Source: JAENVU01 sp038250905
GTDB taxonomy: Bacteria; Actinomycetota; Acidimicrobiia; IMCC26256; JAENVU01
Reading direction: 5' to 3'
Assembly (NCBI GenBank): GCA_038250905.1
Contig: JBBSBV010000024.1
Span: forward strand, 1-64,000
DNA: 64,000 nucleotides
Position numbers and translations under genes: made by a program. Of this stretch, positions 7,285 through 15,574 are shown one piece after another (within the stretch, counting starts at the first letter, position 1; each line of letters begins with the position of its first letter). A model generated the notes under the pieces. It was not told the DNA's origin and searched no databases. It worked only from the letters and a program-made list of their open reading frames with translations.

Positions 7285-9017
7285 CGGCGCGGGTGCTGCC
7301 CATCACGGTCCTCGCGTGGGAAGGCCCGCAGGCGCGCGCGTACCTCGCCCGGTTGGCGCGCGACGAGTTGCGACCGGAGCGGATCGTGCTCATGGTGCGC
7401 GACCCTCTCGGCGGCGCGCTGCGGCGGGTGCCCGGCTCCGACGTCGGCGTCGCGTTGCGGGTCAACGCCCGCGCCCAGGACCGCGCGAACAACTTCCATC
7501 CCTACAAGATCCGACGCAAGCTTCCGGAGTTGGTGGCCGCAATCGCGCGTGGGCTCGCGCCACTCGTCCCCGACCCCGAGTCCCTGTACCGGGCCATGTA
7601 CGACGGCTTCCGCTACGAGCAGTTCTCCGACGAGGTCGTGCGGGTCGGTGCGAACTCGTACTCCGATCCCCGGCTGCTCGAGGTGCTCGGCCGCATCGCG
7701 CCGGCCACGGTGCTCTTCACCGGCGGCGGCATCGTCCCGAAGTCGGTCTTCCAGATCTCCGGACTCAAGCTCGTGCACGTCCATACCGGATTGCTCCCCT
7801 TCGTCCGGGGTGCCGACGTCCTGTTGTGGTCGCTGATGGTGCGGGGCCGGCCGGGAGTGTCCGCCTTCTTCATGACGCCGGGTCTGGACGACGGCGACGT
7901 GCTGGCGACCTGGGAGACCGATCCGCTCGCCATCGCCATGCCCGCCGGGCCTCGACCCGACGACGAGACGTTGTACCGGGCCGTGTTCTCGTTCGTCGAT
8001 CCACTGCTGCGGGCCGAGCTCCTGGTGCGCGACGTCCTTGCGCCGGCCTACGACGCGCGCGAACTCCGGGCCGCTCCCCAGGACCTCGACACCGGCATCA
8101 CGTTCCACTTCATGCATCCCGCGGTCCGCCAGCGCGCGCTCGCGCAGCTCTTCGTGTCACCGCGTGCGGAGCCGCCGGCCTCGGCGTCGGCGACCCCGAT
8201 GCTCGAGCGCTACCGCCGCTACTACGAAAAGCCGTCGCCCATCGCGCCACTTCGGTTCGCGGCCGACGCGGTACGCGCCAAGCCCGCGTTGCGGGCGCTC
8301 GGGGTCCGCAATCGCCAGCGCGACTACGCCGCGCTCCAATCGCATCCCGGCCGACTGGCCCTCCACCGGGCGCTCCACGAGCAACTCGTCGGGCAGAGTC
8401 GGGAGTGGCCGACCTACGACTATGGCGAGGCGTACTGGTATCAGTCGTCGGACGAGTTGGGGATTACCGGCTTGCGTGACACCACGGCCCGGGTCGAGGC
8501 CTTCGGGCTGCGCGACCTCGTGCGGGACCGCACCGTGCTCGAGATCGGATCGAACAGCGGATTCCTCTCGCTCGCCATTGCCGACGCGGCGCGCCGGGTG
8601 GTGGCCTTCGAGATCAACCCCTTCCTCGTGCAGGCCGGACAGCTGGGCGCTGAGTTTCTCGGGACCACGTCGGTGGAGTTCCTCGTGTCCTCGTTCGAGA
8701 CGTTCGACGACCGGGGCGAACGGTTCGACGACGTGCTGTCGTTCGCCAACCACCACACCTACGACGGCAACACCCATCAGGGCCTCGAGGAGTACTTCGA
8801 GCGCTGTTACACGCTCCTGCGTCCCGGGGGTCGGCTGATCTTCGAATCACATCCGCCGGCGTTGGAGGGACGCGACTTCGGTCGCACCGTCGAGATCATC
8901 GAGCGCTGGTTCACGGTCACCCGCTCCGAGATCCACCAGTACGGGACCTTCCTCGACCGGGATCGTCGCTTCATCGTGGCGGACCGTCGCGAGACCCCCG
9001 GTCCCGCCGGATCCTGA
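7281..9017 (+). CDS. Formyltransferase-like / SAM methyltransferase fusion
   Basis: 578 residues from the ATG in the ATGA overlap. The N-terminal ~250 residues resemble the Met-tRNA/ArnA-type formyltransferase fold: 'VLFTGGGIVPK' (about 145), 'HVHTGLLPFVRGADVLLW' (about 170) and 'GLDDGDVL' (about 200), with the His and Asp of the active site. The usual Asn of the N-x-H motif reads as His. After a linker, residues about 415–560 form a class I methyltransferase, with 'VLEIGSNSGFLSLAIA' as SAM motif I, 'VVAFEINP' as motif II and 'LLRPGGRLIFES' as a later motif. It closes the operon. A methyl group on an activated phosphoramidate, as in C. jejuni O-methyl phosphoramidate, would suit the second domain. 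The role of the first domain is unknown. Confidence 0.7.
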   Translation: MTARVLPITVLAWEGPQARAYLARLARDELRPERIVLMVRDPLGGALRRVPGSDVGVALRVNARAQDRANNFHPYKIRRKLPELVAAIARGLAPLVPDPESLYRAMYDGFRYEQFSDEVVRVGANSYSDPRLLEVLGRIAPATVLFTGGGIVPKSVFQISGLKLVHVHTGLLPFVRGADVLLWSLMVRGRPGVSAFFMTPGLDDGDVLATWETDPLAIAMPAGPRPDDETLYRAVFSFVDPLLRAELLVRDVLAPAYDARELRAAPQDLDTGITFHFMHPAVRQRALAQLFVSPRAEPPASASATPMLERYRRYYEKPSPIAPLRFAADAVRAKPALRALGVRNRQRDYAALQSHPGRLALHRALHEQLVGQSREWPTYDYGEAYWYQSSDELGITGLRDTTARVEAFGLRDLVRDRTVLEIGSNSGFLSLAIADAARRVVAFEINPFLVQAGQLGAEFLGTTSVEFLVSSFETFDDRGERFDDVLSFANHHTYDGNTHQGLEEYFERCYTLLRPGGRLIFESHPPALEGRDFGRTVEIIERWFTVTRSEIHQYGTFLDRDRRFIVADRRETPGPAGS

Positions 9018-9067
9018 AGGCCGGCTGAAGGCCGCCTGAACACGCTCGGTGACGTCCGATGCCGCCG

Positions 9068-9096
9068 TCGACCGCACGGGGTGGCGCTGCTAATAT
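9068..9096 (+). promoter_or_regulatory. Predicted sigma70-type promoter (TCGACC–17–TAATAT)
   Basis: TCGACC at 9068–9073 and TAATAT at 9091–9096 are separated by 17 bp. The AT-rich hexamer stands out in this GC-rich DNA. It would drive the small gene at 9146 with a leader of about 45 nt. Confidence 0.55.
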
Positions 9097-9145
9097 TGCC
9101 TGCCTTCGCCGGTGGCTCTGCCGGCGTTCACCACCTGGGGGAACC

Positions 9146-9352
9146 ATGGGAGTCTTCGGCTATCTCGACGCCGGTTCGGGCAGCATGATCGTCGGCGCAG
9201 TCGCCGCGGGGGCTGCCGGCGTGGCCGTGGCCGCCAAGGTCGGCTGGCGACGCATGACGGGCGCATTCCGCAAGGGCGACGGCCTCGAATCCCCGGATGC
9301 CGACCCGACGATCGACGTTCCGGACCCGGAGACCGCGGCCAACGAGAGCTGA
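9146..9352 (+). CDS. Small glycine/alanine-rich membrane-associated protein
   Basis: 68 residues. I chose the ATG at 9146 because GGGGGA lies 3–9 nt upstream and the protein then begins 'MGVFGYLDAGSGSMI'. A 'YLDpGSGS'-type opening recurs in small proteins encoded near surface-polysaccharide genes. Residues about 14–32 form one Gly/Ala/Val-rich hydrophobic segment, followed by a basic patch (KVGWRRM) and an acidic tail. This suggests a single-pass membrane peptide with a cytoplasmic tail. Function unknown. It sits behind its own promoter between the transferase operon and the surface-protein operon. Confidence 0.65.
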   Translation: MGVFGYLDAGSGSMIVGAVAAGAAGVAVAAKVGWRRMTGAFRKGDGLESPDADPTIDVPDPETAANES

Positions 9353-9421
9353 CCTCGGTCCGCACGGCCATGGTGGAGCCGGATGCGCCGTCGCGCGCCC
9401 CGGCCGACGAATCGGGCTCCG

Positions 9422-9427
9422 TACACT
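9422..9427 (+). promoter_or_regulatory. Possible -10 element (TACACT)
   Basis: TACACT lies 41 nt before the GTG at 9469 in the gap after the small protein gene. No clear -35 is seen. It could start the operon 9469–17388. Confidence 0.3.
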
Positions 9428-9468
9428 GAGCGCCCCTACTTCGGCCCCGGATGCTCCAGGAAGAACGA

Positions 9469-10815
9469 GTGGAGTTCGGCGTGATCGACACGCAACCGAC
9501 GGTGGCTGAGAGCGCGTCGGTCGCGCCGTGGGATCTCACCTCGGCCCAGCGGTCGAAGGCGCTGATCGCCCTGCTGGTTGCCCTCGTGTTCCTCGCCGGG
9601 CTCGGTATCGGCCTCGACCGGGTGACGACCAACACGCACCGGGCGCTCCCGGTCGCGAGCTCGGTGCCGTTCCCCCGCGATATCACGGACGCGTTCGCGG
9701 CCCGGCCCGGCCCGGGTCTCGGCGTGACGGCGACCGGTCAGCACTGGTCGACCCCGCGCGGCACCTGGGGCGTGGCCGGTGACGGGGCCGGTGTCGTGGC
9801 GATGGCGCCGCTCGGATCGGCAGTCGCCCTGGTGCGCGTCGGTCGCGGTCCGGGAACGATCGCCGTCACGGCCCAGACCGTGTCCAAGGGGATGGGCCTC
9901 GCGTTCCGGTGTCGTGGCCTGCTCGACTGCTGGACGCTGACCGCGGTGCCGGAGTTCGGAACGTGGCAGTTGACCAAGATCGCGGCGGCTGCGCCCACCG
10001 ACATGGGCAACATCGGCACGGAACCCGTCGCCCCGGGCACGCGGATCCGTATCAACAACCGCGTCGACGGGTTCGACGTGTACGTGAACGATGTACTCGC
10101 GAAGCAGATCTCGGATGCGTCACTCGACGACGCGCAGATGGCCGGACTCGTGGTGAATCCCGAACCCGGGGCCACCGCTGCTCGCTGGACGCAGTTCTCC
10201 GCCCACCAGGTGAACATCGTCGGGCCCGGCGCTCCGGTGCACGATGCGTTCGACCGCCAGAACGGTTCGCTCGGCACGACCGAGACCGGCCAAGCCTGGA
10301 AGGTGGACGGCGGTTCGTGGGCGGTGCAGGACCGGGAGGCGGTGCTGACGTCGCGGCCGACCGTCGACGCCAACATCGCCACCGTCGACATCGGCCGCTC
10401 GACCGGCTGGGTGCAGGTGACCGCGACCACCATGCCCGACGGGGTGGGTGCGGTGTTCCGGTACCAGGATGCCCAGAACTACTGGCGCATCGTCGCGGTG
10501 CCGGGTTACGCGACCTTCAACGTGTTCAAGGTGATCAACGGGCGGGAGACGCGCGTCGGTGCCACCGGCGTGACCAACTTCGGCACGATCAGCGTGGGTC
10601 TCAACAAGATCGGGGCCAACGTGAACCTCGGGATCCGGATGCGCGGGCAGGAGTTCACGTTCTTCATCGACGGTTTCGAGACCGTGACCATGCGGTCGAC
10701 CGAACTCATCAACGCCCACCGCGCCGGGATCGTGGTCGCGTCCGACAAGGGGACCGACGCCCGCTTCGCCGGATTTGCCGCCGGTCCGCTCGACATCGCC
10801 GGAGCCAACCCATGA
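9469..10815 (+). CDS. Membrane-anchored protein with two jelly-roll (LamG-like) domains
   Basis: 448 residues. The GTG at 9469 is preferred because AGGAAG lies five bases upstream; ATG 9451 and GTG 9481 are in-frame alternatives. One hydrophobic anchor (about residues 27–47, 'ALIALLVALVFLAGLGIGL') leaves the rest outside the cell. Two similar ~180-residue units follow, opening with 'DAFAARPGPGLGVTATGQHW' and 'DAFDRQNGSLGTTETGQAW'. Each contains a 'GxxFRxxx…YW/CW…VPxxxTW/F' core, a concanavalin-like beta-sandwich pattern often used to bind glycans. It is the first gene of an overlapping operon with acyltransferases and a phosphatase-superfamily protein, so a role in wall-polymer binding or assembly is likely but not shown. 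Confidence 0.7.
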   Translation: MEFGVIDTQPTVAESASVAPWDLTSAQRSKALIALLVALVFLAGLGIGLDRVTTNTHRALPVASSVPFPRDITDAFAARPGPGLGVTATGQHWSTPRGTWGVAGDGAGVVAMAPLGSAVALVRVGRGPGTIAVTAQTVSKGMGLAFRCRGLLDCWTLTAVPEFGTWQLTKIAAAAPTDMGNIGTEPVAPGTRIRINNRVDGFDVYVNDVLAKQISDASLDDAQMAGLVVNPEPGATAARWTQFSAHQVNIVGPGAPVHDAFDRQNGSLGTTETGQAWKVDGGSWAVQDREAVLTSRPTVDANIATVDIGRSTGWVQVTATTMPDGVGAVFRYQDAQNYWRIVAVPGYATFNVFKVINGRETRVGATGVTNFGTISVGLNKIGANVNLGIRMRGQEFTFFIDGFETVTMRSTELINAHRAGIVVASDKGTDARFAGFAAGPLDIAGANP

Positions 10816-12164
10816 CCGCCACCGACCAGCCGGCCCGGAGCGTGGCCGAGACCGAACTCGTCGCGGTGGCGCCGGTGCCGCACAACCGGTTCCCGGCGAT
10901 CGACGGGCTGCGCGCGATCGCCGCCCTCGCAGTCGTCGTGTACCACGTGACCACCACGTACAACCTCGAGACGTTGCACTACGACACCTGGCAGTGGACC
11001 CAACGGCTCGGCAACTTCGGTGTCTCCACCTTCTTCCTGATCTCCGGATTCCTCCTGTACCGGCCGTACGTGGCCGCGCTCTTCGAGGACCGCAAGGGCC
11101 CGGCGTTGATCCCGTTCTGGGGTCGACGGTTCCTGCGGATCTACCCGGCGTACTGGGTGGCCGTCACCGTCGCCGCGTACGGGATCGCCGTGATCAGGAT
11201 CTCCAACTTCCAGATCTTCTACACGACCTACGGGCTCCTCCAGAACTACCGCGCCGGGCTCACGCTCAACGGCCTCGGGGTGGAGTGGACGCTGGTGATC
11301 GAAGTCAGCTTCTACCTGGCGCTGCCGCTGATCGCGTATCTGTTCCGCGTGGTGACCCCGGCGAACGCCAGTCGGGGGGTCAAGCTGGCCGTGCAGCTCG
11401 CGGGACTGGCCGGGCTCTATCTCCTCGCGATGGTCGTGCGGGTCTGGCGACTCTGGGGCCTGAAGACGGCGACGCTGGCGGACCTGCGGGGCGGAAGCTG
11501 GTTCCCGATCCATCAGGTGGGTCAGTGGTTGGTGGGGTACCTCGACTGGTTCGCGCTCGGCATGCTGCTCGCCGTGGGCAGTGCCTGGGTGATCGGCGGC
11601 GGGCGGATCCCCATGCTCGGCCGGGCGCTCGCCCGGTATCCCGCCGCGTCGTGGTTGTTGTCCCTCGCGTGCTTCTGGGTGGCGTTGCAGCTCAACACGC
11701 CCGAGAGCATCTACGCGTCGGTGACCCGGACCCAGGACTTCGGGATCGCGTTCCTCTACGGGCTGGTCGCGTTCTTCCTGATCTTCCCGTTGGTGTTCGG
11801 CGACCAGTCCGTCGGACGCATCCGCCGGTTCCTCCAGACGCCGGTGATGGTCTACCTCGGGCTCATCTCGTACGGCATCTACCTGTGGCACAACATCTGG
11901 GTCAAGCAGCTCAAGGTGTGGGTCCACGACGGCACCATCGGCGCCAACATCTGGATCTGGTTCGCAATCGTGCTCGCCTTCGCATTGCTCAGCGCGACCG
12001 CGAGCTACTACCTCGTGGAGCGGCCCGCGATCCGCTGGTCCCACCGGCGGTGGCCCGGCAGCAGCTCACCGGCCGCGGGCGCCAAGCCGACCGATGACGC
12101 GCCCCCCGACGCGCCCGACAACCCCCCGGACGCCGCACCCGCAACCACCGGGGCAAGCGCGTGA
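10812..12164 (+). CDS. Acyltransferase 3 (OafA/NolL-type) membrane protein
   Basis: 450 residues starting in ATGA. The family hallmarks are present: 'FPAIDGLRAIAALAVVVYH' at about 29–47 with the conserved Arg and His, 'FGVSTFFLISGFLLYRP', then 'FWGRRFLRIYPAYW'. About ten membrane segments follow, and the motif 'LISYGIYLWHN' lies near the C-terminus. A low-complexity Pro/Asp/Ala tail ends the protein. Enzymes of this type O-acylate extracytoplasmic sugars using a cytoplasmic acyl donor passed through the membrane. No SGNH partner domain is fused here, unlike the gene at 17400–20096. It overlaps genes on both sides. Confidence 0.9.
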   Translation: MTATDQPARSVAETELVAVAPVPHNRFPAIDGLRAIAALAVVVYHVTTTYNLETLHYDTWQWTQRLGNFGVSTFFLISGFLLYRPYVAALFEDRKGPALIPFWGRRFLRIYPAYWVAVTVAAYGIAVIRISNFQIFYTTYGLLQNYRAGLTLNGLGVEWTLVIEVSFYLALPLIAYLFRVVTPANASRGVKLAVQLAGLAGLYLLAMVVRVWRLWGLKTATLADLRGGSWFPIHQVGQWLVGYLDWFALGMLLAVGSAWVIGGGRIPMLGRALARYPAASWLLSLACFWVALQLNTPESIYASVTRTQDFGIAFLYGLVAFFLIFPLVFGDQSVGRIRRFLQTPVMVYLGLISYGIYLWHNIWVKQLKVWVHDGTIGANIWIWFAIVLAFALLSATASYYLVERPAIRWSHRRWPGSSSPAAGAKPTDDAPPDAPDNPPDAAPATTGASA

Positions 12165-14302
12165 CCGACACCGTGACCAGCCGCGCCGCCGACGACGACA
12201 CGCGCCGCTTCGGGCCGCGCCGTCGGGAGATCCGGGCCGGGCTCGAGTTGTTCGCGCTGTGCGGCGTCGCGTTCGCGCAGCCCACGTTCGATCTGCTCGG
12301 CAAGAACACCGGCATCTTCGCCACACGGGGTTCCACCGCGCTGGATCTCATCGTCATCTCGCTCGCGATCCTCTTCGTGCCTGCAGTGGCGCTCTACCTG
12401 GTCGAGGTGATCATCGGCCTTGCCCTCCCCAAGATCCGGCGCTTCGCCCATGCGGTGCTGTGTGGCATCCCGTTCGGGATCTTCGTCGAGGAGATCCTCA
12501 AGCGGACCACTGACCTCGCGCCGGTGCGGCTCGTCCACCTCGGCGTGTTGAGCGGGATCGTCGGCACCATCGCGTTCCTCCGGCTCGACTGGATGCGCAT
12601 GTGGTTGCGGATGCTGGCGATCGCGCCGGCGCTGTTCGCGGCCCTGTTCCTGTTCGCGTCGCCGGCCTCGGCCGTGGTGTTCGGCGGCAAGGTGGAACCC
12701 GCGTCGCACGTGGAGGCGAAGACCCCGAAGCGCGTCGTGATGGTGACCTTCGACGAGTTCCCCGAGCAGTCGCTGCTCGACGGCAACGGCAAGATCGACG
12801 CCACGCTGTTCCCGAACTTCGCCAAGCTCGCCGCCGGCTCCACCTGGTACCGCAACGACACGACGGTCGCGCCGTACACGGAGCGCGCGGTGCCGGCGAT
12901 CCTCACCGGCCGGCTGCCACCGACCGGCAATGTGGTGCCCTCGTCGGCCGACTATCCCCAGAACCTCTTCACTCTGCTCGGCGGTGTGTACCCGCTCAAC
13001 GTCCACGAAGCGGTCACCTCACTGTGTCCGAAGTCGTTCTGCGCGGCGCGGGCGAGCGACGCCACCGGACTGAAGCGGATGCGGCTGCTCGGCAGCGACG
13101 CGCTCCACCTCTGGAAGGACTTCGCGTCGCCCAAGCCGTCGACGATCAACTTCTCCGAGGACTCGGTCGTCCAGTACGGGCTGCCGCAGATGCGCCAGTT
13201 CGTGGCGTCGCTGCAACCGGGTTCGAAGCCGCAACTCGACTTCGTCCACATCGAGTTGCCGCACCAGCCGTGGCACCTGCTGCCGACACTCCAGGACACC
13301 GGTCATCTCGCGCCGCAGCAGGGTGCGAGCAAGCTCGTCTGGCAGCCCGACGCGTACCCGGCCGAGAGCGCACGACGGCAACACCTCCTGCAGGTGATGG
13401 CGGCCGACACCGTGCTCGGCAAGATCGTCGACCGACTCAAGGCCATCGGTGCGTGGGACGACTCGCTCGTCGTGGTCACCGCCGACCACGGTGTGTCGTT
13501 CCAGCCCGGTGAGGGAATCCGCAGCGTCACCCAGCACAACTACGAGGACATCCTCTGGACCCCGCTGTTCTTCAAGTACCCGGGGGAGCAGAAGCCGGTG
13601 GTCGACGATCGGCCGGCGCAGTCGATCGACGTTCTCCCGACGGTGGCCGACGTCATCGGCGTGAAGATCCCGTGGAAGATCGACGGTACGACGCTCCGCG
13701 GCCCGGTGCGCAAGGACTTCCCCCGTGAGTTCGACCAGACCAAGGGCAACAGCTTCTCGCCGCCCGACGCGCTCGGACCGAAACCGGGGGAGCGCTATCT
13801 CAAACTCGACCCGGCCGGGTTCCAGGACGTGATCAAGAAGCAGGCACTGCCCGCCGGCGGCGATCCCGGGCTGCGGGTGTACCGCATCGGTCCGTACGGC
13901 GACCTCGTCGGCCAGACCGTCGCGGGGCTGCCGATGGCGCCCACGTCACATCCGTCCCAGGCGCATCTCGGCGGCCCGCTCGTCGACCAGTTCCGTGGCG
14001 GCCCGTCGCCGAAGTACGACATCCTCGACCCCAAGGCGAACAACATCCCGTGGGCGTACATGCAGGCCATCGTCGACAACATCGACGACGACACGTGGAT
14101 TGCCATCGCGCTCAACGGTCGCATCGTCGGGATCGGTGAGGGCCTGCCGTTCCAGGGGACGACGAGTGGCACGCTCACCGCGATCCTGGCCCCGCAGTTG
14201 GTGAGGGCCGGTCCGAACCAGTTGGCGCTCTACGCCATCGACGGGAACGCGAACGCACCGACGCTGCGGCCCATCCCGGTGTACCACGGCTTCGGGGAGT
14301 AA
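12161..14302 (+). CDS. Membrane-anchored alkaline-phosphatase-superfamily transferase/hydrolase
   Basis: 713 residues from a GTG inside GTGA. The first ~185 residues hold four to five membrane helices. An extracellular sulfatase-fold domain follows: 'VVMVTFDEFPEQ' gives the metal-binding Asp-Glu, 'TERAVPAILTG' (Thr240) stands where sulfatases have Cys/Ser, and 'VVTADHGVSF' carries the Asp-His pair. A Thr nucleophile is what lipoteichoic-acid-synthase and phosphoethanolamine-transferase relatives use, so transfer of a phospho-group is more likely than sulfate-ester cleavage. The C-terminal ~200 residues form an extra domain. The gene at 33548–35575 is a paralogue with the same opening ('LELFA…AFAQP…LGKN'). 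The substrate is unknown. Confidence 0.75.
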   Translation: MTDTVTSRAADDDTRRFGPRRREIRAGLELFALCGVAFAQPTFDLLGKNTGIFATRGSTALDLIVISLAILFVPAVALYLVEVIIGLALPKIRRFAHAVLCGIPFGIFVEEILKRTTDLAPVRLVHLGVLSGIVGTIAFLRLDWMRMWLRMLAIAPALFAALFLFASPASAVVFGGKVEPASHVEAKTPKRVVMVTFDEFPEQSLLDGNGKIDATLFPNFAKLAAGSTWYRNDTTVAPYTERAVPAILTGRLPPTGNVVPSSADYPQNLFTLLGGVYPLNVHEAVTSLCPKSFCAARASDATGLKRMRLLGSDALHLWKDFASPKPSTINFSEDSVVQYGLPQMRQFVASLQPGSKPQLDFVHIELPHQPWHLLPTLQDTGHLAPQQGASKLVWQPDAYPAESARRQHLLQVMAADTVLGKIVDRLKAIGAWDDSLVVVTADHGVSFQPGEGIRSVTQHNYEDILWTPLFFKYPGEQKPVVDDRPAQSIDVLPTVADVIGVKIPWKIDGTTLRGPVRKDFPREFDQTKGNSFSPPDALGPKPGERYLKLDPAGFQDVIKKQALPAGGDPGLRVYRIGPYGDLVGQTVAGLPMAPTSHPSQAHLGGPLVDQFRGGPSPKYDILDPKANNIPWAYMQAIVDNIDDDTWIAIALNGRIVGIGEGLPFQGTTSGTLTAILAPQLVRAGPNQLALYAIDGNANAPTLRPIPVYHGFGE

Positions 14303-14305
14303 CTC

Positions 14306-15574
14306 GTGGTGAGCCAGGCCGCGCCGAACGAGACCGTCGCCGCCGTCCACCAGAAGTTCCCGTGCATCGACGGGCTGCGCGCCATCGCCGCCGCACTCGT
14401 CGTCGTCTACCACGGCTCGCTTCTGCTCGGGTTGGGCGGGTTCGCAATCCGGCACTGGGACGTGGTCGGACTCCTGGGCCCGCTCGGTGTGTGCATCTTC
14501 TTCGTGATCAGCGGCTTCCTGCTCTACCGGCCGTTCCTCGCGTCGCTCATCGACGGCGCACCCTTCCCATCGGTGAGAGCGTTCCTGTGGCGGCGCGGGT
14601 TCCGGATCTTCCCGGCGTACTGGGTTGCGCTCACCTTCTTCGCCGTGGTGCTCGGCCAGATCGACATCCCGAACGTGGGCGACGGACTCACGTTCTACGG
14701 GCTCGTCCAGAACTACCGGACCGGGTACACGGACCGCGGGGTCGACGTGGCCTGGACCCTCGTCATCGAGGTGAGCTTCTACCTCGTTCTCCCGATTTTC
14801 GCGTGGCTCCTCTGGCGGGTCGTGCGCCACGTTCGGTCCCGGCGCGCGATCTTCTGGACCAATGTCGCCGGGGTCGCGGCGTGGTACTTCGCCGGGATGG
14901 GGGTGCGCATCTGGGACATCTACTTCCGGGTCAACCCGCTCGGTACCACCGGAGCCTGGTTCGAGGTTCCGCAGACCACGCGCTGGCTGCCCGGATCGCT
15001 GCACTGGTTCGCGGGCGGGATGGCACTGGCGTTCGCGGCCGAATGGTCGGCGCGGGGCGGAAAGCTGCACCGGGTCCTGGCCACCCTCGGGCGGTATCCG
15101 GTGATCGCGTGGGGTATCGCGGCCGCGTTTCTCACGTGGGAGATCGCGATCGACCTCCCGGCCAACGTGTACACCGGATCGCACTTCCAGGGGTTCGTCG
15201 TCACGTTCGCCACGCCGTTGTTCGCCACGTTCCTCGTGCTGCCGGCGGTGCTCGGTGACCGGCAGAGCGTGATCCGTGACGTCCTGCGTTCGCCGCCGGC
15301 CGCATGGTTGGGCCTCGTGTCGTACGGGATCTACCTCTGGCACCGACCCATCATGAGGGAGGTCGCGGCCCGCACGTCCGGCAACGGATCGCGCACCGGT
15401 CTGCTCTGGTTCGGGTACCGCTACGCCATCGTGATCGCGCTGACCCTCGCCGTGGCCGCGGTGAGCTTCTACCTGATCGAACAGCCGCTCATCCGCTGGT
15501 CGCGGCGGTTCCGCGGCTTCGGTCGACGGCGCGGCCCACTCGCACGACCGGCCGAATCGACGACGCCCGCATGA
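14306..15574 (+). CDS. Acyltransferase 3 (OafA-type) membrane protein
   Basis: 422 residues. GTG at 14306 or 14309 follows GGGGAG by about six bases. The hallmark 'CIDGLRAIAAALVVVYHGS' lies at about 16–34, then 'LGPLGVCIFFVISGFLLYRPFL' and 'FLWRRGFRIFPAYW', with ten or so membrane helices and 'SYGIYLWHRP' before the last ones. It is clearly related to the enzyme at 10812–12164, sharing the 'YGL(V/L)QNYR' and 'VEWTLVIEVSFYL'-like segments, so the two probably arose by duplication. The expected reaction is O-acylation of an exported glycan. It overlaps the next gene in ATGA. Confidence 0.9.
   Translation: MVSQAAPNETVAAVHQKFPCIDGLRAIAAALVVVYHGSLLLGLGGFAIRHWDVVGLLGPLGVCIFFVISGFLLYRPFLASLIDGAPFPSVRAFLWRRGFRIFPAYWVALTFFAVVLGQIDIPNVGDGLTFYGLVQNYRTGYTDRGVDVAWTLVIEVSFYLVLPIFAWLLWRVVRHVRSRRAIFWTNVAGVAAWYFAGMGVRIWDIYFRVNPLGTTGAWFEVPQTTRWLPGSLHWFAGGMALAFAAEWSARGGKLHRVLATLGRYPVIAWGIAAAFLTWEIAIDLPANVYTGSHFQGFVVTFATPLFATFLVLPAVLGDRQSVIRDVLRSPPAAWLGLVSYGIYLWHRPIMREVAARTSGNGSRTGLLWFGYRYAIVIALTLAVAAVSFYLIEQPLIRWSRRFRGFGRRRGPLARPAESTTPA

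Noticed and set aside
9013..9042. Terminator after the methyltransferase fusion gene
   Set aside because: CTGAAGGCCG occurs as a short direct repeat, but no stable hairpin with a U-tract can be drawn.
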